Assembly: GCF_040436405.1 (NCBI RefSeq)
Contig: NZ_AP031575.1
Coordinates: 3,213,501 to 3,277,500 of the forward strand
Reading direction: 5' to 3'
DNA from: Marinomonas sp. THO17
GTDB taxonomy: Bacteria; Pseudomonadota; Gammaproteobacteria; Pseudomonadales; Marinomonadaceae
Length of the DNA stretch: 64,000 nt
A program made the translations under genes and the position numbers. Below, in pieces: positions 54,720 through 63,461 of this stretch. The stretch's first letter is position 1. Each line of letters begins with the position of its first letter. Under the pieces are notes generated by a model, which was not told where the DNA came from, did not search any database, and was given only the letters and a program-made list of their open reading frames with translations.

Positions 54720-56696
54720 ATGAGCTCAAATTTATATTCCGTTGGTTTGTCTGGGCTCATGTCCAGCAATGCTCGTATTAATACTACGGGACAAAACACG
54801 ACCAATGTGGATACGGAAGGTTACAGTCGTCAAAGAACCGACACGGTGAGCTCACCTGTGGGCGGCGTTGTAATCCGAGATACCTCTCGTCTAGTTGATA
54901 ATTTTGTTAGCCAACAAGTTCGTACAGATACTTCTAAGCATTCATACTATGATGCTTATTTGTCGATGATTTCCACTTCAGATAGTTTATTGGCTGAAGA
55001 CAGTATTTCTTTGAATACCTATCTTAATAATGCTTTTGATGCTTTGCAGACGGCAAATAATGACCCAACGTCTGCTTCTCTAAGGGCATTAACTTATTCC
55101 AGTTTAGAGAATTTGGTACAGCAATATAAGGTGTTGTCCAGTATTGTCAGTGATCAGGAAGGCTTGATTGATGAGCAGTTAGGCTCTTCTCTTGACGATC
55201 TAAATGCCATTACATCAGAAATATCAAATTTGAATAAGGCCATCTTAAAAAACGAAAGCTTTTCTATTTCTCCTGCGAATGAATTACGAGATCAGCAAGA
55301 AGTATTAGCTAAAAAATTATCCGAGTATTTAGATGTTAAAATCCAATACAATGATGATGGCTTGATGTCGGTTCAGCTGGCGAATGGACAGCCCCTAGTA
55401 ATGGATAAAAATACCACGGAATTAGTCGTTCGTCCTAATGCTCTTGATCCCAAAAAAGTCGATTTGATGGTTAACTTTGGGGATTATGAAGTCGGATTAA
55501 AGACGGAAAACTTAGGAGGTAGCCTTGGCGGTTTGATCGACTACCGTTCTGAATTTAGTACATACTCTGACAGAACATTAGGCCAACACGCAATTTCAAT
55601 GGCAGATGCCATGAATACGCAAAACAAAAAGGGTGTTGATGCGAATGGACAGCTTGGCCAAAACCTATTTACTTTAGGTGAAATTAAGGTTTTTTCTTCA
55701 ATAGATAACCTTGATAAGGCAGAAAATATTTCGGTCAAGGTTGCCGATGGGCAATCCAGTAAAGTGTCCATGGACACTTTTGAGTTGACTCGAACAGATG
55801 ATGATTACTTTGTTATCAAAACAATCGACATGAATGGTAAATATATTGGTCAGCCTATTACATTAGACTTAGACAATTTACCTAAAGACAGTAACGGCTA
55901 TTTTAACATTGCCGAACTTGGTCTGGATTTGCGTTTATCAGACATTGATGACATTGATTATGATGACATATTCCGTTTTACGCCAACTGAAGGGGCTGCT
56001 TTAAACTTAAGCATGTTCGCTAAGAATGGTGAGGCATTGGCGTTGGGAGCACCTTTAGCAGTAAATACAAGCTCAAATAATTTATCTGATGCTCGAATTT
56101 CGCTTAGCACAGTCACCAATACAAACCCAAATTCTTCAGCTTTTGCCTCTGATGGAAGTCTCTACCCGAGTGCTCCCCATCAAATTTATTTCACTTCACC
56201 AAGTTCTTATGTGGTTAGAGACGCGTCTGGTGTTGAGATTGCCTCGGTGAAAAATGTCACTCAGTATACCAGATTGCTTGAGCAGGCTGGTTTAGCAGAG
56301 GAGGCCGGTTTTGATGTATCCGTTTCTTCGAAACCAAAACGTGGGGACGAATTCACCATATCTACCGAGAATTTGGGGGTATCGGATAACTTTAATGGTC
56401 TGGCTCTTGCGGCCTTACAAACTAAAGATATCGTTGCTGGTAAAGCGACGCTCATGAAAGCATTTTCAGGTTATATCTCTTACGTTGGGAGTAAGACTGC
56501 GGAAGTAGAGGGACATGCTGATGCCACTCGAATCGTTATGGAGGAAAGTGTTGCGCGTCGCGATAGACTTTCAGCGGTGAGTTTGGATGAAGAGGCTGTT
56601 AATTTATTAAAATATCAGCAGTCTTATTCAGCGTCTGCGCAAGTAGTAACAGCCGCTCGAACAACGTTTGAAACCTTGCTTGGTATTATGAGGTAA
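54720..56696 (+). CDS. flgK: Hook-filament junction protein FlgK (HAP1)
   Basis: First junction protein between hook and filament; exported with the help of FlgN. The 658-residue protein (547 in E. coli) starts SSNLYSVGLSGLMSSNARINTTGQNTTNVDTEGYSRQ, where the axial motif is intact, and ends EEAVNLLKYQQSYSASAQVVTAARTTFETLLGIM. The extra length is in the middle (about 300-560), which is low in conservation and rich in Asp/Ser. It is followed by flgL after 4 bases. Confidence 0.95.
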   Translation: MSSNLYSVGLSGLMSSNARINTTGQNTTNVDTEGYSRQRTDTVSSPVGGVVIRDTSRLVDNFVSQQVRTDTSKHSYYDAYLSMISTSDSLLAEDSISLNTYLNNAFDALQTANNDPTSASLRALTYSSLENLVQQYKVLSSIVSDQEGLIDEQLGSSLDDLNAITSEISNLNKAILKNESFSISPANELRDQQEVLAKKLSEYLDVKIQYNDDGLMSVQLANGQPLVMDKNTTELVVRPNALDPKKVDLMVNFGDYEVGLKTENLGGSLGGLIDYRSEFSTYSDRTLGQHAISMADAMNTQNKKGVDANGQLGQNLFTLGEIKVFSSIDNLDKAENISVKVADGQSSKVSMDTFELTRTDDDYFVIKTIDMNGKYIGQPITLDLDNLPKDSNGYFNIAELGLDLRLSDIDDIDYDDIFRFTPTEGAALNLSMFAKNGEALALGAPLAVNTSSNNLSDARISLSTVTNTNPNSSAFASDGSLYPSAPHQIYFTSPSSYVVRDASGVEIASVKNVTQYTRLLEQAGLAEEAGFDVSVSSKPKRGDEFTISTENLGVSDNFNGLALAALQTKDIVAGKATLMKAFSGYISYVGSKTAEVEGHADATRIVMEESVARRDRLSAVSLDEEAVNLLKYQQSYSASAQVVTAARTTFETLLGIMR

Positions 56697-56700
56697 TGTT

Positions 56701-58002
56701 ATGCGAGTAACGAATAATTTGATCTATGATCAAGCAAGTAAGTCGATCAGTCAGGGAAATGATAAAGTTCTTGATATACAAAGAAAAATTTCTGCTCAGA
56801 CAAACATAATTAAGCCCAGTGATGACCCTGTTGGGGCGAGTCAAATTTTGTTGTATGAGGGTAAGAACCGTACCTTGCATCAGTATGACGATGCGATAAA
56901 AATGGCGAAGGGGAACTTGGAGTATCAAGAAGTCGCAATGGAAGGTTTGAATGATTATTTGGATTCCGCTCGTACGTTATTCATTCAAGCTCAAAATGAC
57001 ATCAATACCCAAGAAGATATTAACGCTATCGTTCATGAAATCTCTTTGATTACCGAGTCTATGGCGGACCTCATGAACTCTCGCAGTGCTGATGGTAGTT
57101 ATATTTTTGCCGGTACGGACTCTCTTAGCCCTGCTTATATGCTGGGCAGTGATGGGCGTTACCATTGGTCAGGTAATGAAGGACAAAAATACGCTCAAAT
57201 ATCGGAAGACTTAAGAATCCCTGTTACCAATTCTGGCAAGTCTTTGTTTCAAGATATTTGGACCAACCCAACCTTTACCTCAAAATTAATATCTGGCAAT
57301 GTTCTGCTGACAGATAAGGTTCAGGATCAGGCTGACTTTGATAGTTTTATGGACAAACACTATGACCCTGAAGAGCCGAATTTAAATAAGTATCAGCTGA
57401 TTACTTCTTATCCTGAGGTCAATGATGCCAGTGCAGGTGATGACCTTGATTATCGCCATGTCAATGTTGCCGAGGATGATTATCAATTTTATACTGGAAA
57501 ACAAGCAGACTATGCGATTATGAACAGCCAAGGGGAAGTGATAGATTCAGGTCGCTACTCCATTGGTAAGCCTATTGTATTTGCAGGCATGTCTTTTATA
57601 TTAGAGGGCGCGCCAGAGGCGGTTGTTGATATCACTCTTAACCAACCTAAAAAAGATAATGTATTAAATCAAATCAAGGATTCACTTGCTGTATTAACGG
57701 ATGTGAATTCTACACATGAGCAACGAGAAGATGCCTTCTTTAGTGCGACTTACAGTATTAATGAAGCACAGCAACGACTTGGTGATAGTCGTTCTGAAAT
57801 TGGTGCGAGATTGAATGTTATCAGCGATAGGGAAGATTTCAGTTCAGCAAATCGCCTGAATAACGCAGTAGCGCAACATCGTGAAGGTGAGTTAGACATG
57901 GGCGATGCTGCTACGCAATTGTCAATGAAAGAAGCCGCATTGGATGCATCGCAAAAAGTATTTTCACGCGTCAGTAATCTATCGTTATTTAATAAAATGT
58001 AA
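56701..58002 (+). CDS. flgL: Hook-filament junction protein FlgL (HAP3)
   Basis: Second junction protein under the filament. The 433-residue protein has the flagellin-like N-terminus (MRVTNNLIYDQASKSISQGNDKVLDIQRKIS, IKPSDDPVGASQILLYEGKNR) and a C-terminal helix region (QQRLGDSRSEIGARLNVISDRED ... SMKEAALDASQKVFSRVSNLSLFNKM). A central insertion of about 100 residues makes it longer than the E. coli protein (317), like Vibrio homologues. Confidence 0.94.
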   Translation: MRVTNNLIYDQASKSISQGNDKVLDIQRKISAQTNIIKPSDDPVGASQILLYEGKNRTLHQYDDAIKMAKGNLEYQEVAMEGLNDYLDSARTLFIQAQNDINTQEDINAIVHEISLITESMADLMNSRSADGSYIFAGTDSLSPAYMLGSDGRYHWSGNEGQKYAQISEDLRIPVTNSGKSLFQDIWTNPTFTSKLISGNVLLTDKVQDQADFDSFMDKHYDPEEPNLNKYQLITSYPEVNDASAGDDLDYRHVNVAEDDYQFYTGKQADYAIMNSQGEVIDSGRYSIGKPIVFAGMSFILEGAPEAVVDITLNQPKKDNVLNQIKDSLAVLTDVNSTHEQREDAFFSATYSINEAQQRLGDSRSEIGARLNVISDREDFSSANRLNNAVAQHREGELDMGDAATQLSMKEAALDASQKVFSRVSNLSLFNKM

Positions 58003-58025
58003 TCATGCGGAGTACAAGCTGAGCA

Positions 58026-59567
58026 ATGTCAGCATTTAAAATAGAATCATGTTTTGGGGCTGATATTAATGTTGGTTACTTTGATGTTGAAGAAATCCTC
58101 GACATCATGAAAATTAAATCGCAAGTCCTCGGTAGTAAACGCATTAAAAGCCTTATTAGAATGCATGGTAAAAAAGATCGTATTGTTGGTATCGCAATGC
58201 GTCAAGTGGCTTTTGAGGTACTTCGCACATCATTGGATGAAGCATTCTTACCTTACGACCCCTATTTTAATGATGGTACTTTGCTGAATAGTCGTCGTGA
58301 ACGTTTGTACGATGCCCAAGAACGTTTTTTGATTTTGTGCATGTCTTTGGTTGCTGGGCGCTCTGTGCGTAGCCTAAAAAAGCTCAATCCAGGTTTAAGT
58401 ACAAAAGATCTTAGATCCAAACATGGCCGTGGACAGAGTTTGTTTCGTTATTTCCGTCAAGAACTGAATGAACAAACCCGTGAACAAGTTTTGTCTTACA
58501 AAGCGCGTATGAATAACAATATGGAAGGCGCTGACGGCGAAGCGAAATTGACTGAAGAGATGGCTGCTGAGCAAAAAGCTCGTGCTGCTTTAATGAAGAA
58601 AGCGCCTAAAGATACTCGTTTCATTCCCACTAGTTTTGATGATGAAGTAGTCACAGGGCTGAAAATTTTCCGTGATGGCCATGAGTTGCTTGCACAACAG
58701 GTAGAAAGTTTTAAACGTGGTCAGCAATTAGATGTTGAGGCGTTGAAGAAGTTCTGTCGTCGCTTGATTGATTCTCATACCCGCAATAATTTTGCTGTCA
58801 TGGCGTTACGACATATAAAAGACGCTGATACTTATTTAGAGCAGCATGCTATTGGTATGGCTGTGCTGGGTATTCATTTTGCTAAGGCGATGCAGTTAAA
58901 TAATGCTTATGTAGAAGTGATTTCTTTAGGTGCATTGTTATTTGATCTAGGACGTTTTCGATTGCCAGCAGCAATGATGGCAAAGACCACCAAAATGACT
59001 GATGGTGAATTTGAGTTGTTTCGCAAGCACATTCAATTTGGTGAGCAAATTCTGCAAAAGTGTGAGTCTGTTCCCAAAGCAGTGTTCCAAATGCTATACG
59101 ACCATCATGAAAAAGTAGACGGCTCAGGTTACCCAGAAGGTAAACAGGGTCAAGAAATTTCTGTTTACGGTAAGATTGCCGCTATCATTGATGCGTATGA
59201 TGCCATTACTTCGGAGCAAGCTCATAAACCTTCTATGGGGCCGATTAAAGCCTGCGCTAAGCTTGAACGTGAAGCCGGATTGGCATTTGATAAAGATCTA
59301 ATCAAGGTATTTCTGAAAAGTATCGGTCCAGTTCCTGTGGGTTCTTGCGTGTCTTTATCTAATGGTCGTATTGGTTTTGTGCTTACTTTGAACAAAAATT
59401 TTCAGCCAAACCTGGTGCGTCAAGTATACAGCATTACCAGCAAAGCCTTTATTGAAGCAACTGATATTGAGCTGAACAAATCTGCCAATCTGAAATCCGA
59501 TGTAGTGATCGAAGAAGGAGTCGATCCACAAGATTACGGTTTGCAGTTCATTAATCACATCTCATAA
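58026..59567 (+). CDS. HD-GYP-like protein with a degenerate HD motif
   Basis: HD-GYP proteins usually hydrolyse cyclic di-GMP. The 513-residue cytoplasmic protein has a basic N-terminal region (about 1-215) that I do not recognise and a C-terminal HD-GYP domain (about 240-410). Retained are His274 in EQHAIG, His335 in KHIQFG, HHE (360-362) and DGSGYP (365-370). The core HD pair is altered: where LLHDIGK is expected it reads LLFDLGR, so the metal-ligand histidine is Phe306. Catalysis may be lost, leaving c-di-GMP binding or protein binding. It follows flgL by 23 bp and probably shares its transcript. Confidence 0.85.
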   Translation: MSAFKIESCFGADINVGYFDVEEILDIMKIKSQVLGSKRIKSLIRMHGKKDRIVGIAMRQVAFEVLRTSLDEAFLPYDPYFNDGTLLNSRRERLYDAQERFLILCMSLVAGRSVRSLKKLNPGLSTKDLRSKHGRGQSLFRYFRQELNEQTREQVLSYKARMNNNMEGADGEAKLTEEMAAEQKARAALMKKAPKDTRFIPTSFDDEVVTGLKIFRDGHELLAQQVESFKRGQQLDVEALKKFCRRLIDSHTRNNFAVMALRHIKDADTYLEQHAIGMAVLGIHFAKAMQLNNAYVEVISLGALLFDLGRFRLPAAMMAKTTKMTDGEFELFRKHIQFGEQILQKCESVPKAVFQMLYDHHEKVDGSGYPEGKQGQEISVYGKIAAIIDAYDAITSEQAHKPSMGPIKACAKLEREAGLAFDKDLIKVFLKSIGPVPVGSCVSLSNGRIGFVLTLNKNFQPNLVRQVYSITSKAFIEATDIELNKSANLKSDVVIEEGVDPQDYGLQFINHIS

Positions 59568-59951
59568 ATTTTACCCTTTTCCTTAACAACCTTTCTCAAT
59601 GTCTCTGTATGTTATTCCCTTACAGAGTATGGCGATCTTTTATCTCTATTTATTTTCCCTAAAATAAAACCATCTTAAATTTCCTTGAATGATTGGCTAG
59701 TCGAATAATAAAAGTTAATTCTTTTTAATCTTTTTTATTAAAGCTAAAAGAAAAATTGATTTTTTTATTTGAGTGGAATTCATTTGAAGGGTTTCTTTCG
59801 GCAAAAGACAGAAAAACTTTAATAAAAATTTTAATGTTTTTTTGGTCGATTTTTAACCATCAAAATTGCTTTTCCAAACTTGTTTATTATAGTTAAGTTA
59901 TTGTTTTATATGAATTTTATTTTTTATTTCTCTATTGTATTGTAAAAAGTT

Positions 59952-59978
59952 TAAAGTTCCTTTTGTTTTGTTCGATAA
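59952..59978 (+). promoter_or_regulatory. Sigma-28 (FliA) promoter of the flagellin gene
   Basis: TAAAGTTC, exactly 11 bp, then TTCGATAA match the FliA consensus closely. Start of transcription near 59985 would give a 5' leader of about 175 nt. The flgM promoter has an identical upstream box. Confidence 0.85.
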
Positions 59979-60081
59979 ATCAAGTATCGCCACAAAGAGC
60001 ACTCTAATAAAACCAATTAGCTCTAAAGAAAAAAGCGAAAAAAACGTTAAAGATAAAAATCGAAATGACGATAAATTTAAT

Positions 60082-60132
60082 AAGAGACAAAAGAAGCCTT
60101 AATAATTAATTAAACAAAAAGGCCGGTCTCTT
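60082..60132 (+). promoter_or_regulatory. Two-tier hairpin in the flagellin leader
   Basis: AAGAGAC (60082-60088) pairs with GTCTCTT (60126-60132), and inside it GCCTT (60096-60100) pairs with AAGGC (60119-60123). The structure ends 16 bases before the AGGAGAG ribosome site, in an otherwise unstructured A/T leader. It may stabilise the mRNA or be a site for a post-transcriptional regulator. Confidence 0.5.
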
Positions 60133-60159
60133 TGATTAAAAAATTTAGGAGAGATTAAA

Positions 60160-61497
60160 ATGGCTTTATACGTAAATACAAATGTGTCCTCGCTGAATGC
60201 TCAGCGACAACTAACCAGTAGTGGTAAGGCATTAGATACTGCCTTTCAAAGATTATCTTCCGGTCTACGTATTAATAGTGCGGGCGATGATGCAGCTGGT
60301 TTGCAAATATCCAATCGATTGACTTCTCAGATTAATGGTTTGAATCAGTCTGTTCGAAATGCAAACGATGGTATCTCTTTGGCTCAGACCGCAGAAGGGG
60401 CATTGCAAGAAACAACAAACATGCTTCAGCGTATGAGAACCCTGTCGATTCAATCTGCAAACGGTTCAAACGCGGACGAAGACCGTATAGCCCTGCAACA
60501 AGAGATGGGTCAGCTAGCACAAGAGATCAACCGAATTGCTGATATTACTACCTTTGGTGGCCGAAGCTTACTGGATGGAACTTATCAAGGTATTTTCCAG
60601 GTGGGGGCGGACGCTAACCAAACAATCAGTTTTTCCATGCAATACGGTGGTGTTAATAACTCCATTAACCTTGCTGGTAACGGTGGCTTTACTGTTTCAG
60701 GTTTAACTTCCGGTGTTCCTTATGAAGAACCAGAAAAAGAGCCTGTGCAAGTCATCCCAACTGAGGATGGTGGCTTTGTTAACCAATATGGTGATGCTGT
60801 CAATGAAGAAGGTCATTTGATTAACGAAAATGGCGAGTTAATAAATGAAGAAGGCAAGCTTGTTAATGAGAATGACGAGTTGATCGATGAAGAGGGTCGC
60901 CTAATTAATCAGCATGGTGTCTTGATTGATGAGAATGGTACACCAATCAATGAAGATGGTACGCCACGAGAAGATGTTGTTAATGAAGATGGCACTATTC
61001 TTAATGCGGACGGTACGACAACGCTAAATGATGGCAGCATCGAGTTCCCTGATGGTCGTGTTGTTCAGCCCGATGGATCCATTGTACATCCTGATGGAAC
61101 CATTAATCATCCTGATGGTTCAATTACACAGCCTGATGGAACAGTAATAGAAGCTGAGAAAAAGTATGGAACACCACTGATTACAGCAGACTCTGTGTCT
61201 ATTACGGATGTGAAAAACTCGCAAAGTATGATCGCATTGTTAGATGTGATGATTCAAGCGGTGGACTCTAAGCGTGCAGAATTGGGTGCGGTTCAGAACC
61301 GATTTAGTTCAACGGTTAATAACTTGTCCAGTATTTCTGAGAACGTATCTGCTGCACGATCTCGAGTACGAGATGCTGATTACGCTGCTGAAACGGCTGC
61401 GCTAACCAGTTCTCAAATTATTCAACAAGCGAGTTCTACGATTTTGGCTCAAGCGAATCAAAGACCGCAAGCTGCATTAGCATTGTTGGGAAATTAA
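60160..61497 (+). CDS. fliC: Flagellin with an acidic heptad-repeat central domain
   Basis: Filament subunit. The 445-residue protein has the normal D0/D1 N-terminus ([35 protein letters not shown], up to about residue 165) and C-terminus (about 345-445, [19 protein letters not shown] ... [21 protein letters not shown]). Between them, about residues 187-335 are replaced by acidic repeats of seven residues: Gly at 204, 211, 218, 225, 232, 246, 253, 260, 267 and again 278 to 327 every seven. The first block reads like LINENGE, the second like PDGSIVH. This is unlike D2/D3 domains I know. It has its own sigma-28 promoter and terminator. Confidence 0.93.
   Translation: MALYVNTNVSSLNAQRQLTSSGKALDTAFQRLSSGLRINSAGDDAAGLQISNRLTSQINGLNQSVRNANDGISLAQTAEGALQETTNMLQRMRTLSIQSANGSNADEDRIALQQEMGQLAQEINRIADITTFGGRSLLDGTYQGIFQVGADANQTISFSMQYGGVNNSINLAGNGGFTVSGLTSGVPYEEPEKEPVQVIPTEDGGFVNQYGDAVNEEGHLINENGELINEEGKLVNENDELIDEEGRLINQHGVLIDENGTPINEDGTPREDVVNEDGTILNADGTTTLNDGSIEFPDGRVVQPDGSIVHPDGTINHPDGSITQPDGTVIEAEKKYGTPLITADSVSITDVKNSQSMIALLDVMIQAVDSKRAELGAVQNRFSSTVNNLSSISENVSAARSRVRDADYAAETAALTSSQIIQQASSTILAQANQRPQAALALLGN
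60751..61149 (+). repeat. Coding tandem repeat, 21-bp period, inside the flagellin gene
   Basis: Eighteen heptad units in two phases. Block 1 (residues about 198-267, ten units; one unit has Asp239 in place of Gly) has the pattern hydrophobic-hydrophobic-Asn/Asp-Glu-polar-Gly-polar. An 11-residue step then shifts the phase. Block 2 (about 272-330, eight units) has Pro-Asp-Gly-Ser/Thr-hydrophobic-x-His/Gln. At DNA level units differ by many silent and replacement changes, so the array is not freshly amplified. Confidence 0.9.
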
Positions 61498-61591
61498 TGA
61501 TTCAGTGAGGACCTCTCTACTTTAGATTGTACGTTAAGGTGTGAGCTCTTCTCGGATTATAGGCAACTTCTCTCTCCTAGAGGTGCCTTTT

Positions 61592-61620
61592 AGCCGGGAG
61601 ATATTCTCCCGGCTTTTTTT
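61592..61620 (+). terminator. Flagellin terminator
   Basis: A perfect 10-bp stem (AGCCGGGAGA at 61592-61601 with 61605-61614) is followed by a T-run to 61620. It lies 95 bp after the flagellin stop. Confidence 0.93.
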
Positions 61621-61805
61621 ATGGCCGAATTTTTTGAATCAGTATGTTTGTAAGGATGGAGCATTTACTAGAGTAGCGAAATAACATTTTCTAGTGGTAA
61701 CTGTTTAGGCTAATGCCTTAATTATCTTGTTGATTGAGCTAAGAGATGTAGAGCTCAGTGAGAGTAGGTTAATTATGAGATTAGTTTAGAGGAGTAAATT
61801 GATAG

Positions 61806-62159
61806 GGAAGGTCCGAATAAATCCATTGATGACGGTGACTGTTGTTTTTGTTGCTTTAATCTTTTACCTCCATGAAGGGAGGCGTGTGGATAACTCTCTT
61901 ATTCGAGGCAAGTTTCGCTGTCCAATATAAGCATATTGGCAAGAAGTTTAACAAAGAATAAAGAGAGCTTAGCCCACGCTCGGCAGCAAGCTTTTGCGCT
62001 GTCCTAATGCCCTATATCCATGTAGGTTTCCTTCGGGTCTTTCAGTGAAACGGCCTCTCTGTGTTAAGAGTGATTGAAAGGTATATTTCTGTCCACTCTT
62101 GTCTTGATAGGCCATTTCTCTGATCAGACTGAGGTTCAGAAGACTTATTCGCACCTTCC
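61806..62159. mobile_element. MITE-like element A with IS5-type inverted ends
   Basis: An approximately 354-bp non-coding element. Its ends are inverted repeats: 61806-61820 starts GGAAGGTCCGAATAA and 62145-62159 reads TTATTCGCACCTTCC, with one mismatch over 15. These match the ends of insertion sequence IS5 as I remember them. The flanks (ATAG on the left, CTAG on the right) share TAG, compatible with the 4-bp YTAR target of IS5 elements after one change. No transposase frame is present. An internal hairpin CCAATAT-AAGC-ATATTGG lies at 61922-61939. It is mobilisable only in trans, if at all. Confidence 0.8.
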
Positions 62160-62805
62160 CTAGAGTTTAGGGCTCTTAGTTTTTTTTATGAATGGGTTTT
62201 ATGAATAGCTTGTTATAGATAGGTTTTGATAGATAGCTTGTTGCTGAGGAAAGGGTAATTAAAGTGGCTGGGATTAAGAAGCTTGTTTTTTCACATTGGA
62301 AGCGTCTCAGTGTCTCAAGTAATTGACCTATGCATTGGACATCTTGACTAAAGTGATTGTGCTAAGAAAGCCATCATTAAAGCGGAGATAATCATAGGAT
62401 AGTTTGAGACTTACAGTGAATAAATATTACTTAATTTGGGTATAAGTATAGGTGTTGAATTTGAGCGAGGATGCGTTGTGTATCGCGATTGGTTTGACCT
62501 AAAGATGGCGCTTTTGATGCTTTATAGCACGAAATTTAAGGTATCTATCCAGTACATACATAGGCCCAGTTAGTTTATAAGAGGCTTTTTAGTCGTCAAT
62601 TTTCAAGACGAGTGAATTGCGTGAATTACAGAAGGATTGGCTGTGAAATTAAAGGTGTTTGTACGTGGAATTGGTGAAATCTGTAAGTCACGAGCCGTAA
62701 ATATATGGCTGAGAGTGATTGATCAATATGCACTAACGAATGCTTGTGTCCATAAAATTGTTGTCAGAGTAAGAAAACAAACAGGTAGAGATTTGAAGAA
62801 CTTAG
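62160..62805. other. Gene-free spacer between the two MITE-like copies
   Basis: About 650 bp with no convincing gene. A short plus-strand frame beginning at 62637 runs into copy B and lacks coding character. ATAGCTTGTT occurs twice (near 62204 and 62233). Nothing else recognisable; possibly decayed sequence. Confidence 0.5.
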
Positions 62806-63154
62806 GAAAGGTGCGAACAGGCCCATTGGCGAAGGTGAATTTTATTGTATTGCTCTAGTGACCTAGGTGCATGTAGGAGCAGTAAGGGGATAACTCACTC
62901 TTATTCAAGGCAAGTTGCGCTGTCCAATATATGCATATTGGCAAGCGGCTTATCAATGAATAAAAGAGTTTAACCCTCGCTTGATAGCATACTTTTGACT
63001 GTCCTCATCCAGGATTCATGTTGGTTTTGTGGGGCTTTGATAAAAGTAGGTTTTCTTCGCTAAAACGGAGCGAAAGGTATCAGCGTTTTTGTTCGTTTTG
63101 CTCTAGATTGTTTGTTTCTGTGATGAAGCTCAGATGAGGTGTTCGTGTTTCTCC
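62806..63154. mobile_element. Decayed second copy (B) of the MITE-like element
   Basis: Alignable with copy A over its length in the same orientation. The left end reads GGAAAGGTGCGAACAG after a CTTAG flank. The best-conserved core (62887-62960) shares GGATAACTC, GGCAAGTT, CGCTGTCCAATAT and GCATATTGGCAAG with 61868-61950. The internal hairpin is kept (CCAATAT-ATGC-ATATTGG, 62924-62941). The right end is eroded (TTCGTGTTTCTCC in place of TTCGCACCTTCC), so the exact end is uncertain. No transposase. Confidence 0.72.
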
Positions 63155-63461
63155 AGATATCAATGTACAGAATCTGGAGTGAAGTTTGGTACGAGCTTAT
63201 TGTCAGATTTTTTGTTATCAGGGGGTTACTAATAATGCTGTTTTTGACGGTAAAGGAAGTGAGCTACCCCTGGGTAAAACCAGATTTATATGACTCTTCT
63301 ATAAAAGGGTTTTGATTGAGGTTAAACAGTATTCGGCCAGTTTAAAAGATGGTTGTTTATCTTGTTTTTTAATGAATTCGAATGAGATCGAAAAGGTGAA
63401 TTTATAGCGAAACTTTAACGAAATACACACTCGAAGAGAGTGAAAAATACCCATACACGCA
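63155..63461. other. Gene-free stretch before the orphan frame
   Basis: About 300 bp of AT-rich sequence without a coding frame, repeat or clear promoter. It separates copy B from the orphan frame at 63462. Confidence 0.4.

Larger units (their letters stand above)
59568..60159. other. AT-rich gap with the flagellin promoter and leader
   Basis: A 592-bp, very AT-rich, gene-free stretch. Its first part (59568-59940) has homopolymer A and T runs and no reading frame; no clear terminator for the HD-GYP gene could be seen. The second part holds the sigma-28 promoter and a leader of about 175 nt with a two-tier hairpin. Confidence 0.7.

Noticed and set aside
60751..61149. CRISPR-like array (21-bp periodicity)
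   Set aside because: The repeats are in frame inside flagellin, vary in sequence and have no spacers; they are protein repeats.
61969..62154. 61-codon minus-strand frame inside element A
   Set aside because: Not a transposase fragment by pattern, and not preserved in copy B.
62637..62858. 73-codon frame between the MITE-like copies
   Set aside because: Runs into the left end of copy B and has no conserved pattern; probably chance.
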